64,000 bases of DNA from Pirellulales bacterium (lineage in GTDB: Bacteria > Planctomycetota > Planctomycetia > Pirellulales > JALHPA01). A model generated the notes under the pieces. That model had not been told where the DNA came from, ran no database searches, and saw only the letters and a program-made list of their open reading frames with translations. The first letter of the stretch is position 1. Each line of letters begins with the position of its first letter. Shown here one piece after another: positions 45,895 to 55,032 of the stretch. The DNA is taken from positions 208,694 to 272,693 of the forward strand of contig JANRLT010000044.1 of assembly GCA_033762255.1 (NCBI GenBank), read 5' to 3'. The translations under genes and the position numbers were made by a program.

Positions 45895-46197
45895 GTGCAG
45901 CTAAATCGAATAGTCGGATTCACGATTGGCATTAAGGCCATGATCAAAATACCACGTCGGCATATTGCTCGCATTCGTGAGCGAATCCTCCAAGGGGTTT
46001 GCTTACTGTGCGATGAACCACACGCAAAACGTGGCCTGTGCCACCGGCACGCCAACGCCTATTACCAGCGATGGTGGCGACTGGGGGACGACGAAAAGAG
46101 GCAGCTTTACGAGGCGCGTTGCATTTCCAAGGGGCTGATTTTGCCCACGGGAGCCATCCGCCAGATCAAATCCACCAACCCATTTTCGGAGGCGTGA
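45895..46197 (+). CDS. Zinc-finger protein, family A (paralog of 45265 gene)
   Basis: The 100-residue protein has VCLLCDEPHAKRGLCHRHAN (CxxC ... CxxH) and then YYQRWWRLGDDEKRQLYEA and GLILP, aligning with the 45265 product in spacing and in the GLxLP end. GTG 45895 follows AAGAGG at good distance; an ATG at 45940 would remove 15 residues. It is the first gene of the rightward cassette and its stop overlaps the next start (TGATG). A regulatory role is plausible. Confidence 0.68.
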   Translation: MQLNRIVGFTIGIKAMIKIPRRHIARIRERILQGVCLLCDEPHAKRGLCHRHANAYYQRWWRLGDDEKRQLYEARCISKGLILPTGAIRQIKSTNPFSEA

Positions 46198-46430
46198 TGG
46201 ACGGGGAAACCTACAGCTTTCGTTTGAATCCAGTGCCCGACAGTGAGTCGCAAATCTTTGATCAGATTGCGTCGCGGCTGTTTGTGGAATGGTCTTCGTC
46301 GTACTCAGTCACCGATGCAACGTCCACGGATGTCCTGAATAAATTGGCGGACAAAGCGCTATTCTTTGCCGCCGCGTTCGTTGAGGCCAGACGGGGCTAT
46401 TTGACTACAAGGGAAAAAAAGGAGGCGTGA
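46197..46430 (+). CDS. Small hypothetical phage-type protein
   Basis: The 77-residue protein (MDGETYSFRLNPVPDSESQIF) has no recognised motif. It is coupled to its neighbours on both sides through the same junction, GGAGGCGTGATGGA, so that stop and start overlap as TGATG and the ribosome binding site lies in the end of the upstream gene. In phage tail blocks such a small gene often precedes the tape measure gene. Confidence 0.65.
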   Translation: MDGETYSFRLNPVPDSESQIFDQIASRLFVEWSSSYSVTDATSTDVLNKLADKALFFAAAFVEARRGYLTTREKKEA

Positions 46431-47512
46431 TGGATGCCGCGCCGAGTTTGCCAGGCGGAATGCCCCCCAAGCGTCCAGACAAACCGGAAACTGGCCCGGA
46501 TGCCAGCAAGTCCGTATTCACTTTAATGCGTGATTTGGGGCTTGGCCGACTGGCGGAAATGGGCCAACTGGCAATGCGCCTGCCAGGTGAAATCAAGGAC
46601 GTGGCCCAAGCGTTCCGGTTCATTCGCACAGGCACGCGGGCGGCAGGTTCCGCTGTCGGCGCGAGTGCGGGAAATGGCGCAAACGGGGCGATTGCCACCG
46701 CCGGGGCTTCTGTGGCACAAGCAGTGACCGCCGGGTCACCAGCGGCGAGCGGTGGCACGGCAACCGTGGGACCAGCCGTCGCCACGGGCGCGGCGACAGC
46801 GGCGGGCGGAGCGGCGGCTGGTGGCGGCGCGGCCACCACGGGCGCGGCGGCGGGTGCCGCAACGGCGGGTGGAGCGATGGCGGCAATGGCCGCGACACTG
46901 GGGCCGGTGGGGATCGCGGTGGCGGCCCTGACGGTGGCTGTGGCGGTTTCGGTGATCGCATTTAAGGCCCTCTCCGCCGCGGTCAAATCACAAACCGCGG
47001 CGATTAGCCAGTATTCGCCGGAACTCTCCATAGCCGAATCCATTGGCGAAATTCGCCAAATGCAAGCAGAGATACGACGGGCTGATGCGATCGGACCGGG
47101 ACTGGCAAAAATGTATGACGCCATCAGCCGGATCGAGACAATCTTTTACGACATAGGGACAAGCTGCCTGAAATTATTAGTGAAAATCTTTGAACTTCTG
47201 GAGCCATTTATTGAATTCATGATTGACACGCTGGGCTTAATAGCCGCTGCCATAGATTTTGGCGTGGACGATTTGGTAACCATCATCGATTTGTTTACCG
47301 ATCCCGTGAGGGTCTGGACGGAAGACCTAGGCAAACTCAAAGAATTACTGGGAAAAATCAACAAGGCAATTCAGGCATTTGGTGAAAATGGGGATGAAAT
47401 CGACGATTTTGGCGATAAGTGGCTGGGTCAACTGTCGGCACTCTACACCGGCATGGGGGGGGTGCGTTTAGCGCCCCCGGCCAACATCAAGCCTCGACCG
47501 GCGGGAGGTTAA
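46430..47512 (+). CDS. Tape-measure-like hydrophobic protein
   Basis: The 360-residue protein has a hydrophilic N-terminus, a long Ala/Gly-rich stretch (about 70-160), hydrophobic segments (PVGIAVAALTVAVAVSVIAF; LLVKIFELLEPFIEFMIDTL) and helical parts in between. This layout resembles a short phage tail tape measure protein or a membrane-acting component. It is smaller than most tape measures (over 600). Starts at ATG 46430 in the TGATG overlap. Assignment is by layout only. Confidence 0.5.
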   Translation: MDAAPSLPGGMPPKRPDKPETGPDASKSVFTLMRDLGLGRLAEMGQLAMRLPGEIKDVAQAFRFIRTGTRAAGSAVGASAGNGANGAIATAGASVAQAVTAGSPAASGGTATVGPAVATGAATAAGGAAAGGGAATTGAAAGAATAGGAMAAMAATLGPVGIAVAALTVAVAVSVIAFKALSAAVKSQTAAISQYSPELSIAESIGEIRQMQAEIRRADAIGPGLAKMYDAISRIETIFYDIGTSCLKLLVKIFELLEPFIEFMIDTLGLIAAAIDFGVDDLVTIIDLFTDPVRVWTEDLGKLKELLGKINKAIQAFGENGDEIDDFGDKWLGQLSALYTGMGGVRLAPPANIKPRPAGG

Positions 47513-47515
47513 ATC

Positions 47516-49222
47516 ATGCCCACACTCGCGGACCGCACATTTGTCGGGCAACCTCTGGGGACACTGTCTTACGACGGCTATGTTTTCGATGGTAGTTCCC
47601 AGGTCAAGGCCAAGACCATCCCCCTCAAGGATGACGCTGGGCGCGTGACGATTGCGCATGAAATCACACTCACCATTACGGGTGTCATTGCCAATCAAGG
47701 TGGCAATAGAATGTTTTGGACGGAATTGGAAACAAAACTCCTGAGACAAGGGGGGCGGTTTGTCATGACTGGGCGGGGGTTCTTGGACATCGATACCAGC
47801 GGGTATAATTCGCTGAATCGATCCAGGGACATCGCCAATGGGCCAAGTCCCCAGTCCCTGGATTGGGAACCGATAGGCTCAAGCAATTCGTGTGCCTTCG
47901 TTTATGTGGTCAAGATCACCTTGCCGGTTCCATGCTATCTGGACCAACTGGGTATACCCAGCGTGCTCAACTCGGGCGTCATGGCCTTCAATTACAGCCT
48001 GGATTACAGTTACAACGATGGTGGGTATTGCACACGGGCGATTGCGGGTTATATCCAAATCGCGCAAAACACCGGTACGGATTCGCGTCCACTGGATGCC
48101 ATTGATCAATACCGCGAGCGTTTGCGGGTGCCGGTGCTTCCTAACTTCACACGCAACCAATCTTTCCAAATCACACCTGACCGCACGAGGATGAATTTTA
48201 CGATCACCGATACGGAGATCGAGTCCCCCAACGCCTACCCCGAAGGCGTGCGGAAAATTGAAGCCCGGCATCGGGTGAGTTGGCAACGTGGCAAGGGACA
48301 GGGGATGCTCCCACGAAACTTTGTGGGAGCCTCGATTGAACTGTTGCCGACGGTTGCGCCCGAACGGGCGTTCCGCATCTTCCTGGACCTGCTTTTCAGT
48401 CGCATCCAAACATCGGAGCAAAACGGTGTTCCGGTTTTCCTGGATTCCCTGGATGTGGAAGAGGATATTTACTCGCGAAGTTCCAGCTTTTCCGCCAGCT
48501 ACCGTATCCTAGGGGGCATCCCGGAATTTTTGGACATGGGATTGTGGAAGCGTCTGCCCGACACGTGGGACCGCTGGGCAGTGGGAGCACGGTTTGCCAA
48601 AGATGTGCGCGGCCACACCTTGCTGAATTTTACGCGTGGCGAAGACATTGTGATATCGCTCTGCAACCAAAGGGATGGCGCGTTGTTTGAGGATTATCTC
48701 AAGCCAGAGCCACGTTACCGGGAAAAACCCAGAAAACCAGAGAACAAAAAACCGCCACCAGACAAAAGTTACGTTGGTTTTCAAAACCAGATTGTGCCAA
48801 AATCTCAAACGCCCTCTTATCGACAACGTCCATTGCAGCCACCCAAGTCCCAGAGCGATGACCCGTATGCGCCTGGTTATGTGTCAGGAGGAACCGTTGC
48901 CGGGTCAGCGGATATGCGGGCCACGTCGCTGGACCTGGGAACAACCAGCGGAACGGCGGACACTTTGCAACAGAGCGGCCAACCATCGATGGACGTGGCG
49001 CTGATCGGCCTTGCGACCCGCGCGGGATACCCCATTCCCAAACCCAAGCTGGAAAAATTCGGCAACCAGACACCAATCGAAACGGACTCGGTATTTGATT
49101 GTCGGATTGTCGCGGTCTGTTTTGGTGTGCCACTGTACGCTGCCCGCTGGGCCATAAATTACATGATTCCGGGGCTGCCCGGAACAGTCACCATTCCCGA
49201 TAACGTGGAGCAAAATCAATGA
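47516..49222 (+). CDS. Large structural candidate of the phage-like cassette
   Basis: The 568-residue protein is beta-rich (FVYVVKITLPVPCYLDQ; SASYRILGGIPEFLDMGLW), with a Pro/Lys-rich linker at about 400-450 and a C-terminal part with CRIVAVCFGVPLYAARW. I know no family for it. Its place between a tape-measure-like gene and the chaperone-like pair, and the tight overlaps (ATGA with 49219), suggest a tail or particle component. Confidence 0.55.
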   Translation: MPTLADRTFVGQPLGTLSYDGYVFDGSSQVKAKTIPLKDDAGRVTIAHEITLTITGVIANQGGNRMFWTELETKLLRQGGRFVMTGRGFLDIDTSGYNSLNRSRDIANGPSPQSLDWEPIGSSNSCAFVYVVKITLPVPCYLDQLGIPSVLNSGVMAFNYSLDYSYNDGGYCTRAIAGYIQIAQNTGTDSRPLDAIDQYRERLRVPVLPNFTRNQSFQITPDRTRMNFTITDTEIESPNAYPEGVRKIEARHRVSWQRGKGQGMLPRNFVGASIELLPTVAPERAFRIFLDLLFSRIQTSEQNGVPVFLDSLDVEEDIYSRSSSFSASYRILGGIPEFLDMGLWKRLPDTWDRWAVGARFAKDVRGHTLLNFTRGEDIVISLCNQRDGALFEDYLKPEPRYREKPRKPENKKPPPDKSYVGFQNQIVPKSQTPSYRQRPLQPPKSQSDDPYAPGYVSGGTVAGSADMRATSLDLGTTSGTADTLQQSGQPSMDVALIGLATRAGYPIPKPKLEKFGNQTPIETDSVFDCRIVAVCFGVPLYAARWAINYMIPGLPGTVTIPDNVEQNQ

Positions 49223-49542
49223 GTGCACAGTTACCTATAGTGGACCTGCAAACGGGTTCGATGAAATTCAACATTGTGGACGATGCCACCGGTACAAAAA
49301 CGCCACATGAAGTGGACGTGATGCTGCTGAAACTTGCTTGCGAAGAGCAAGAACGGACCCACAACCTGGAAATCCGGGATGGCAAATACGTGCCGACTCC
49401 GCAGTTCCTGTTCGACCTGGCAAACAGCCTCAAGGGGCTGGGGTTGCCAATGTGCACCCCCACGATGGCGTTCCAGCTATGGTGCGCGGCCGGTGCCCAA
49501 ATCGAAACCTTAAAAAAAAATACCGAGACGCCGCCGACATAG
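49219..49542 (+). CDS. Tail assembly chaperone-like protein, short form
   Basis: The 107-residue protein (MSAQLPIVDLQTGSMKFNIV) has the size and helical C-terminus (TPTMAFQLWCAAGAQIETLKKN) of phage tail assembly chaperones. Its last codons run over nine A residues (49512-49520). In the zero frame it stops at 49540-49542. The -1 frame is open for 248 more bases, so a longer fused form is likely. Starts at an ATGA overlap with the preceding stop. Confidence 0.62.
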   Translation: MSAQLPIVDLQTGSMKFNIVDDATGTKTPHEVDVMLLKLACEEQERTHNLEIRDGKYVPTPQFLFDLANSLKGLGLPMCTPTMAFQLWCAAGAQIETLKKNTETPPT

Positions 49543-49790
49543 CGTTTTGGTACGGACTGGACGCCGAAAACATGCCCCGCGGCAAGCAAATCGGACTGCT
49601 AAGCAACCTCAACCGCGTTAAAGCCCAAGAGCGGATCAACCTGGGCTTGGTAGACCCCTGCGATTACCAGCAAGCCTACCACACCTATTTGCAAGCTTTT
49701 GATGACGAACAGTTAGCCCGCGAGGCGCAATCCCGTGCCGCGCGGGCCTATGCCGAAAGAGCGACCCGTAATACCCATGCCCCAAATTGA
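49219..49790 (+). CDS. Tail assembly chaperone, long form by -1 frameshift
   Basis: Slippage at A_AAA_AAA (49512-49518) moves the ribosome from the frame of 49219 to the -1 frame, which continues KKKYRDAADIAFWYGLD and ends at 49790. The added part is about 90 residues, helical and Ala/Arg-rich. It has no own start with a ribosome binding site near its beginning. This matches the G / GT arrangement of siphophage chaperones. The event is inferred from sequence, not shown. Confidence 0.55.
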
Positions 49791-51708
49791 CACCCAAACT
49801 CCCCCGCCTGAGCCAGCCGGAATGCAGAGCGCCGATCCCCGGATCAACAAGGCGCTCCGTTCGCTCTTGGGACTACCGGAAACGCGCGGCTACAAGCCGG
49901 TCGATCATCGCTACTTTCTGCGGCCCAGGGACTTACCCCCGTTCACGTTCAATGTGATCGAGGCCATGCAGTATGAGCCGACCATCAAACTGGGGTTAGC
50001 GGCCCGCGCGGCACCGCTCTGTACGCCGGAATTTGCCTACAAGCAAGGGGATAAATGGATTCCCGGCATTCAGGCCGAAAACGAAATCATCGCCGCTTAC
50101 GTGGAACGGCAACTATTGAAAATCTGGAATCAAATCGACGTGCTCCTGGATGCCCAACGCTGGGGCTGGGCGGCGGCGGAAATCACCTATGAGGTGACAC
50201 ACTATGGAACCGTGGAGGTGTTGGATTTGCTGCCCCGCCATGCCCGTGATACGCGGATCATCAAGTTTCAGGGGCAACCCGTAGGCGCACGATTTCTGAA
50301 TGTGCAAATGGCCGACGAGGGCATGGTGGACTGTTTTTTCCCCAATTGTGTGTTTCACAATCATGCATTGGGGGCGGGTGAGGATTACGGCACGAGCATC
50401 CTCATCGGCGCGTATTCGCCCTGGGCCGATAAATGGCTCCATGGAGGGGCCCTCGACGTGCGCAGGCTCTTTATGCACAAGGATGCCTACGGGGGAGCCG
50501 ATTTGGCGTACCCCGAAGGGACCACAATCATTGGTGACCAGGAGGTGCCAAATCGAGACATTGCCCGAGAAGTTGTCGAGCAACTCCAGGCGGGAGGCGT
50601 CACCAGTTTCCCCAGCAAGAATGACGCCAATGGCAATCCCCTCTGGAAACTAACCCGCGCCACCGTACCCGCCAATCCTACTCATATCCTGCAATTCCCC
50701 AAGGACCTCGATACCGAAATCTTGCGCGGCCTGGAAGTTCCGGACGATGTTTTAAGCTCGGATAATTCGGGCGCCTGGGCTGGCAAGCAAGTCCCAATGG
50801 CGGCATTTTACAATTCCCTGGATCGCTGGCTGGCCAGCTTGGTACGTGACGTTGTGAGGCAGGTTTTACGCCCGCTCGTGCGGATGAATTTTGGTGGTGG
50901 CCGCTGGTTTGAAGTATCAACTAAGCCGCTGGCCGTGCAGGCGCTCGAGCAGCAAAGTAAAGCGGGACCAGCCAAGTCTCCTGATGGCGGTGGCGGAATG
51001 CCGTTCGCTGGCGATGACGGCATGGCCGACGATTCGATGGGAAACGATGAGTATGGGGGTGGGGCGGATGACAGCATGGTGATGGAACGGGCGGTCGGCA
51101 TGGGGCTGCTACGGGCGGCCAGCACAATTCGCCGGGCCAGGTCGATTGTGCGAAGAGTTCACGCTGTGCCCCCCCAGGCATTAAGCGTGGACAGCCAAGG
51201 AAACGAACATGCACCAGCCGGGTCGGAGAAGGGGGGGCAGTTTGTGGGGAACGATCAAGAGAAAGGCAATGGAGACGAATCGCCTTCCGTAGTTGAATTC
51301 AAGGGGAATGAATTCGATTTGCAGGCCGACAACAAAACATTAAGGCGCGAGGTTTATGAATATGCCAAAAGCAATTTGGCGGGAAAGAAGTTTGTGAATC
51401 TGCATACGAAACGTGAAATTCAGGTATCAATGAAGGGGATCGAGAAAGCAATCGCCAACCTGACCGACAGGCGACGGGCGCTGGCAATAGCCAAGCTCCC
51501 TGAATTGCTGGCCAGCGCACAGTACCAAAGCTCGGCCCTGCCAGATATGAAGCCGGGCCACACGGCCAAAGGGTCAAATGTAAGAATGTTCCACGTGTTC
51601 AATGTTGCGGTTAATATCGCCAACCAAAAATCCAGGGGGAGATTGATCGTCAGGGAGGACAACAACGGAGATTGGTTTTACAGCCACGATTATGAAGACG
51701 CGCAATAA
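49777..51708 (+). CDS. DUF935-type portal protein fused to a polyvalent-protein domain
   Basis: The 643-residue protein has a Mu gp29/DUF935-like portal body: YFLRPRDLPPFTFNVIEAM, WGWAAAEITYEV, EDYGTSILIGAYSPWADKW, ILRGLEVPDDVLSSDNSGAW, LDRWLASLVRDVVRQVLRPL. A Gly/Asp-rich linker follows at about 410-450, then GSEKGGQFVGN, a motif common before domains of large polyvalent phage proteins. The C-terminal part from about residue 515 ends with RLIVREDNNGDWFYSHDYED, like LPD3-type domains. Portals form the ring for DNA passage in phage heads. ATG 49777 is chosen; ATG 49750 and GTG 49735 are alternatives. Confidence 0.8.
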   Translation: MPQIDTQTPPPEPAGMQSADPRINKALRSLLGLPETRGYKPVDHRYFLRPRDLPPFTFNVIEAMQYEPTIKLGLAARAAPLCTPEFAYKQGDKWIPGIQAENEIIAAYVERQLLKIWNQIDVLLDAQRWGWAAAEITYEVTHYGTVEVLDLLPRHARDTRIIKFQGQPVGARFLNVQMADEGMVDCFFPNCVFHNHALGAGEDYGTSILIGAYSPWADKWLHGGALDVRRLFMHKDAYGGADLAYPEGTTIIGDQEVPNRDIAREVVEQLQAGGVTSFPSKNDANGNPLWKLTRATVPANPTHILQFPKDLDTEILRGLEVPDDVLSSDNSGAWAGKQVPMAAFYNSLDRWLASLVRDVVRQVLRPLVRMNFGGGRWFEVSTKPLAVQALEQQSKAGPAKSPDGGGGMPFAGDDGMADDSMGNDEYGGGADDSMVMERAVGMGLLRAASTIRRARSIVRRVHAVPPQALSVDSQGNEHAPAGSEKGGQFVGNDQEKGNGDESPSVVEFKGNEFDLQADNKTLRREVYEYAKSNLAGKKFVNLHTKREIQVSMKGIEKAIANLTDRRRALAIAKLPELLASAQYQSSALPDMKPGHTAKGSNVRMFHVFNVAVNIANQKSRGRLIVREDNNGDWFYSHDYEDAQ

Positions 51709-51711
51709 AAA

Positions 51712-51769
51712 AGCTCGTGGATCAAGCCGGGCGTCCACCATAACGTGTCACGACACCGGCCCACGAGCT
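51712..51769. terminator. Long hairpin between portal and MuF genes
   Basis: AGCTCGTGG (51712-51720) pairs with CCACGAGCT (51761-51769); inside lies a second stem GTGTC/GACAC (51745-51756). It fills most of the only clear gap inside the cassette. On the minus strand a T-run follows; on the plus strand only TATTACTATTAT. It may be a terminator or a regulatory RNA fold that reduces MuF expression. Confidence 0.5.
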
Positions 51770-51819
51770 ATTACTATTATCGGCCACATTCCCCACAAAG
51801 CAAGTCAATTCCATCATAA

Positions 51820-52824
51820 ATGACCACTCTCGACAAAATCATCGGACGGGGACTGATCGCCAGCGAAGCGATTTTTGATGAATTCTTGCGCCGATTTTGG
51901 CGTGAATTGCGACTGGCCGACCTGCAAAATCCGGCCCTCATTGTCGCCAAAGCCCGGGCGATCCTAGCCGAACTAGAGCCGTCTTTTACGTCGGTCATCG
52001 CTATCCCGCAACTCGCCGCTTGGATTCTGGGGCAGAAGCAAATCTCCGATAAGCTGCCGGAATTCACGAGGCAACAATTGCGCGGCTGGGGGGGAGGCAA
52101 CGACCCTCCCCGGCCCCCCCGGCTCACGCTGGCGGCGTTTGGGGAAGATGGTCCGCCGGTGATTCGCTTTCCGCGGATCGAGCAAGCGGCCAACTTAATG
52201 CAAACCCGTGGCATTCTCGATCCGGCGGATTATTACCATGCCGGTGATGCCATCCGGGCCAACTCCTTCACGATGAGCGGCAAGGTCAACGAAGCCATTC
52301 TGACCCGCGTGCGGGACGTATTGGCCGAGCAAGTCCAGGATGGGGCTAGCTTGGCTGATTTTCGCCGCGCGATGGCGGGAGAACTGGAGGAGGCCACGCT
52401 TGGTCCAGCACACCTAGAAACCGTGTTTCGCACGAATGTGCAAACCGCGTATTCCGATGGCCAGGAAGTGCTGGCGAGCAATCCCGTGGTGGCCGCTGTG
52501 TTTCCTTATCAGGAATACTATGCCACACATGACGCCCGCACGCGGCCTGAACATATCGCGCTTGAAACGCTGGGCCTCGATGGCACCGGGATTTATCGGC
52601 GGGATGATCCTCTATGGGATATGTTTACGCCCCCGTGGGGTTTTAACTGCCGCTGCACGGTCAATCTCTTGACGATTCGTCAAGCCGCGGACCGGGGCGT
52701 TAAGGAAGCCCAGCTTTGGCTGCGGACTGGCCGCGAACCGATCAATCCCGAATGGCGCATTGCGGCGATCCCCTTTCGCCCTCCGGTCGGCTGGGGCCAG
52801 CGCAGAAAGTTGGTGGCCGCATGA
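51820..52824 (+). CDS. MuF-type minor head protein (phage head morphogenesis)
   Basis: The 334-residue protein has a helical N-terminal part and the Phage_Mu_F domain: ETVFRTNVQTAYSDGQ (about residue 200), YYATHDARTRPEHIAL, and DMFTPPWGFNCRCTVNLLT (about residue 270). The C-x-C with preceding PP-x-GF-N is the family hallmark. In phages these proteins sit inside the head and often follow the portal gene, as here. No fused toxin domain is seen. Confidence 0.9.
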   Translation: MTTLDKIIGRGLIASEAIFDEFLRRFWRELRLADLQNPALIVAKARAILAELEPSFTSVIAIPQLAAWILGQKQISDKLPEFTRQQLRGWGGGNDPPRPPRLTLAAFGEDGPPVIRFPRIEQAANLMQTRGILDPADYYHAGDAIRANSFTMSGKVNEAILTRVRDVLAEQVQDGASLADFRRAMAGELEEATLGPAHLETVFRTNVQTAYSDGQEVLASNPVVAAVFPYQEYYATHDARTRPEHIALETLGLDGTGIYRRDDPLWDMFTPPWGFNCRCTVNLLTIRQAADRGVKEAQLWLRTGREPINPEWRIAAIPFRPPVGWGQRRKLVAA

Positions 52825-55031
52825 CGACAATCACCCGGTACCCCCTGGTGGATGGCCGTTACTGCCTCGATCCGGGGCCTCTGCGCGAGGATCTGACGCG
52901 CTATGGCGGCGGCCACGTGAATTTTGACGGTTTGGCTAATTCCGTGGAATGCCCGCGCGGCAGGCAGCCGGGGAACGCCTGGTTCCTGATGAGCCGCGAG
53001 AATGCCGGCAAGCTCCCCAAGAACGCGGCCATCACGATTTCTTGGGTCAGTGGAGCAACGGAAACTTTTGATAACTACTGGTTGGTGAAAGCCGTCGCGG
53101 TGACACCTGGACTGAAAGACCAAGCGTATCTGGTGCATTTGCAGGATGTGCGCTGCGTCCTGGAACTGACGGCCATCAACAAGCGATACAACCAGGAAAA
53201 GCCGCTGCCGTTTGCGCTGGCCGATTCGCGCTTAGCCGAAAAGTTTTATTCGGATTCTCTGAATAGCGGGGCCTTGTGGACCTGGGCCACGATTTTTGCG
53301 GATCTCTGGGCGTTGCTGCCTGGCGTGGCAGGTGCCGCCCCCGCGCTGCCCATTACCCCAGCTAGTTCGCCCCGCAACCTGGCGTTTGTAGGATGCTCGG
53401 TCTGGGGGGCGATTTGCGAACTTTTGGCCCGAATCGGCTGCGAACCAAGTTTCAATCCACGGACCGGCACGTTCACGATCATCAACATGGCCGCAGCGGA
53501 CAATGCCGCGACGCTCAGCAATCTCTCGACCGTCCGAGTATTTGACGCCTTTGCGCTGGAGGGGATCAACGCCAGTCAATCGCCGGCCAATATAATTACG
53601 CACTTTGGTAAGGTGGCGCCGACCGCCGAGCCGGACAATCCGGCCCTGACTTATAGCACCGCCAGCGAAATCACGGGCGCGGTGGCGGGGACGAATTGGC
53701 CCGCATGGGATGCCGCGCCGGCCAAATACTGCCCAGATCAAACGCTCAATAACGGTGCCGCGCTCAACAGCCGAGCCACCGAGCTAGCGGGATATCTGTC
53801 CGGCTGGTTCGCCCAAGCCAATACCGACCGGATCATGGTTTTTCAGGGTGTGCAGCGATTGCAGCCCACGAGTCGCATCCAGCGGATTGTGTGGCGGGAC
53901 TGGGGGGACGGGGAAGGGACGCTGACGGAAGTTTACAACGGGGGCGGGATGCCGCCGAGCTTTTCCGCCGAGACCGTGGAGCCACAGCGGCTGTGTCGCT
54001 TTATCTTGACTGCGAACCTAAACCCTGGATCATCGGCGGCGGCTAGTGTGCTGGAATACGTGAACGCGGCGGGCAATTGGCAGGCTGGCACGTGCCCAAT
54101 CACGGTTTACGACTCCGCCAACTTGCTCTCGACCGCGTTGCCAATTAACAGCAAAGGGTTTGCCTACTACCACCTCGACAGCGAAAAATGGGAATTGTTG
54201 TCTGTTGCCGCCAACGCCGGCACGATCATCCGGGCCAAGGTTTACGACGATCAAATTGGCAGCAACTCCCCCGGCTATGTTCTATTTTGGGATGAGTCGA
54301 TTGCTGGCTATGTGAGTGCCGCCAACAAAACCCAAATTGTCAACCGCGAATGTCAGCAATTATTTAAAGATGAAATCATTTTCGTCACATGGAACACTGA
54401 CGAACAAGAATACCAGCCCGTTCGCTGTGAACACTGGGTGCAGCACGGCAAGTTCACGGCGAATGTGGCTAAAGGGGATACGGGCACGGCCCGCCGCTGG
54501 GTAGCCGGCGTGGAAGTCGCGGCAGTTGACATTACCGTCCGGTCCCGTTACCGGGCCGTTGATAAAAACCGTTGGATAGCCTTTGCATGGGACGAAAACG
54601 AATGGTCAGTTATCGAGGACGAAGGCTACAAGCATTATCGGGCCAAGGTTGACACGATCCAAATTGATTCTAGTGCCAGTGGGCCGGTGAAGCTGTTCCG
54701 CGACGGGGCATACGACGCGGGCACAACTTCCGTTTACGTGATGGAGGGCCACACGCCGGGTTTGCGGAACGAGATTGTTTGGGTCACGTATACACCAGAG
54801 GAAGATAAATACTACATCACCAAAACGCCGGTGCAAGTTTATCGCGGCAAGGCTATTACCGCCATCACCGCAGGCAGCACAGGCACCGTTCATCGTTACG
54901 ACCGAAGCGGCACGCTAATTACCGATGACTTAACTGTTCGGTCCCAAATGGGGGCGGTCGAAATTAACGCCGAACTCATGTTTGCGTGGAACGGCCAGGA
55001 GTGGGAAGTCGTGAACAAGGAGTGCCCATAA
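52821..55031 (+). CDS. Large tail/baseplate-like protein with C-terminal repeats
   Basis: The 736-residue protein begins MTTITRYPLVDGRYCLDPGP at an ATGA overlap with the MuF gene. The first half contains FVGCSVWGAICELLARIGCEP, which recalls hub-type phage proteins. The C-terminal third holds two copies of a module of about 110 residues, each with EIxxVTW/YT, a GDTGTARR/GSTGTVHR turn, DITVRSR/DLTVRSQ and a W-x-V-x-x-E end. The repeats could be carbohydrate-binding or structural. I do not recognise the family; the virion role is inferred from context. Confidence 0.55.
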   Translation: MTTITRYPLVDGRYCLDPGPLREDLTRYGGGHVNFDGLANSVECPRGRQPGNAWFLMSRENAGKLPKNAAITISWVSGATETFDNYWLVKAVAVTPGLKDQAYLVHLQDVRCVLELTAINKRYNQEKPLPFALADSRLAEKFYSDSLNSGALWTWATIFADLWALLPGVAGAAPALPITPASSPRNLAFVGCSVWGAICELLARIGCEPSFNPRTGTFTIINMAAADNAATLSNLSTVRVFDAFALEGINASQSPANIITHFGKVAPTAEPDNPALTYSTASEITGAVAGTNWPAWDAAPAKYCPDQTLNNGAALNSRATELAGYLSGWFAQANTDRIMVFQGVQRLQPTSRIQRIVWRDWGDGEGTLTEVYNGGGMPPSFSAETVEPQRLCRFILTANLNPGSSAAASVLEYVNAAGNWQAGTCPITVYDSANLLSTALPINSKGFAYYHLDSEKWELLSVAANAGTIIRAKVYDDQIGSNSPGYVLFWDESIAGYVSAANKTQIVNRECQQLFKDEIIFVTWNTDEQEYQPVRCEHWVQHGKFTANVAKGDTGTARRWVAGVEVAAVDITVRSRYRAVDKNRWIAFAWDENEWSVIEDEGYKHYRAKVDTIQIDSSASGPVKLFRDGAYDAGTTSVYVMEGHTPGLRNEIVWVTYTPEEDKYYITKTPVQVYRGKAITAITAGSTGTVHRYDRSGTLITDDLTVRSQMGAVEINAELMFAWNGQEWEVVNKECP

Positions 55032-55032
55032 T

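Noticed and set aside
46405..47124. 239-codon minus-strand Ala/Pro-rich frame
   Set aside because: Antisense shadow of the Ala/Gly-rich stretch of the tape-measure-like gene.
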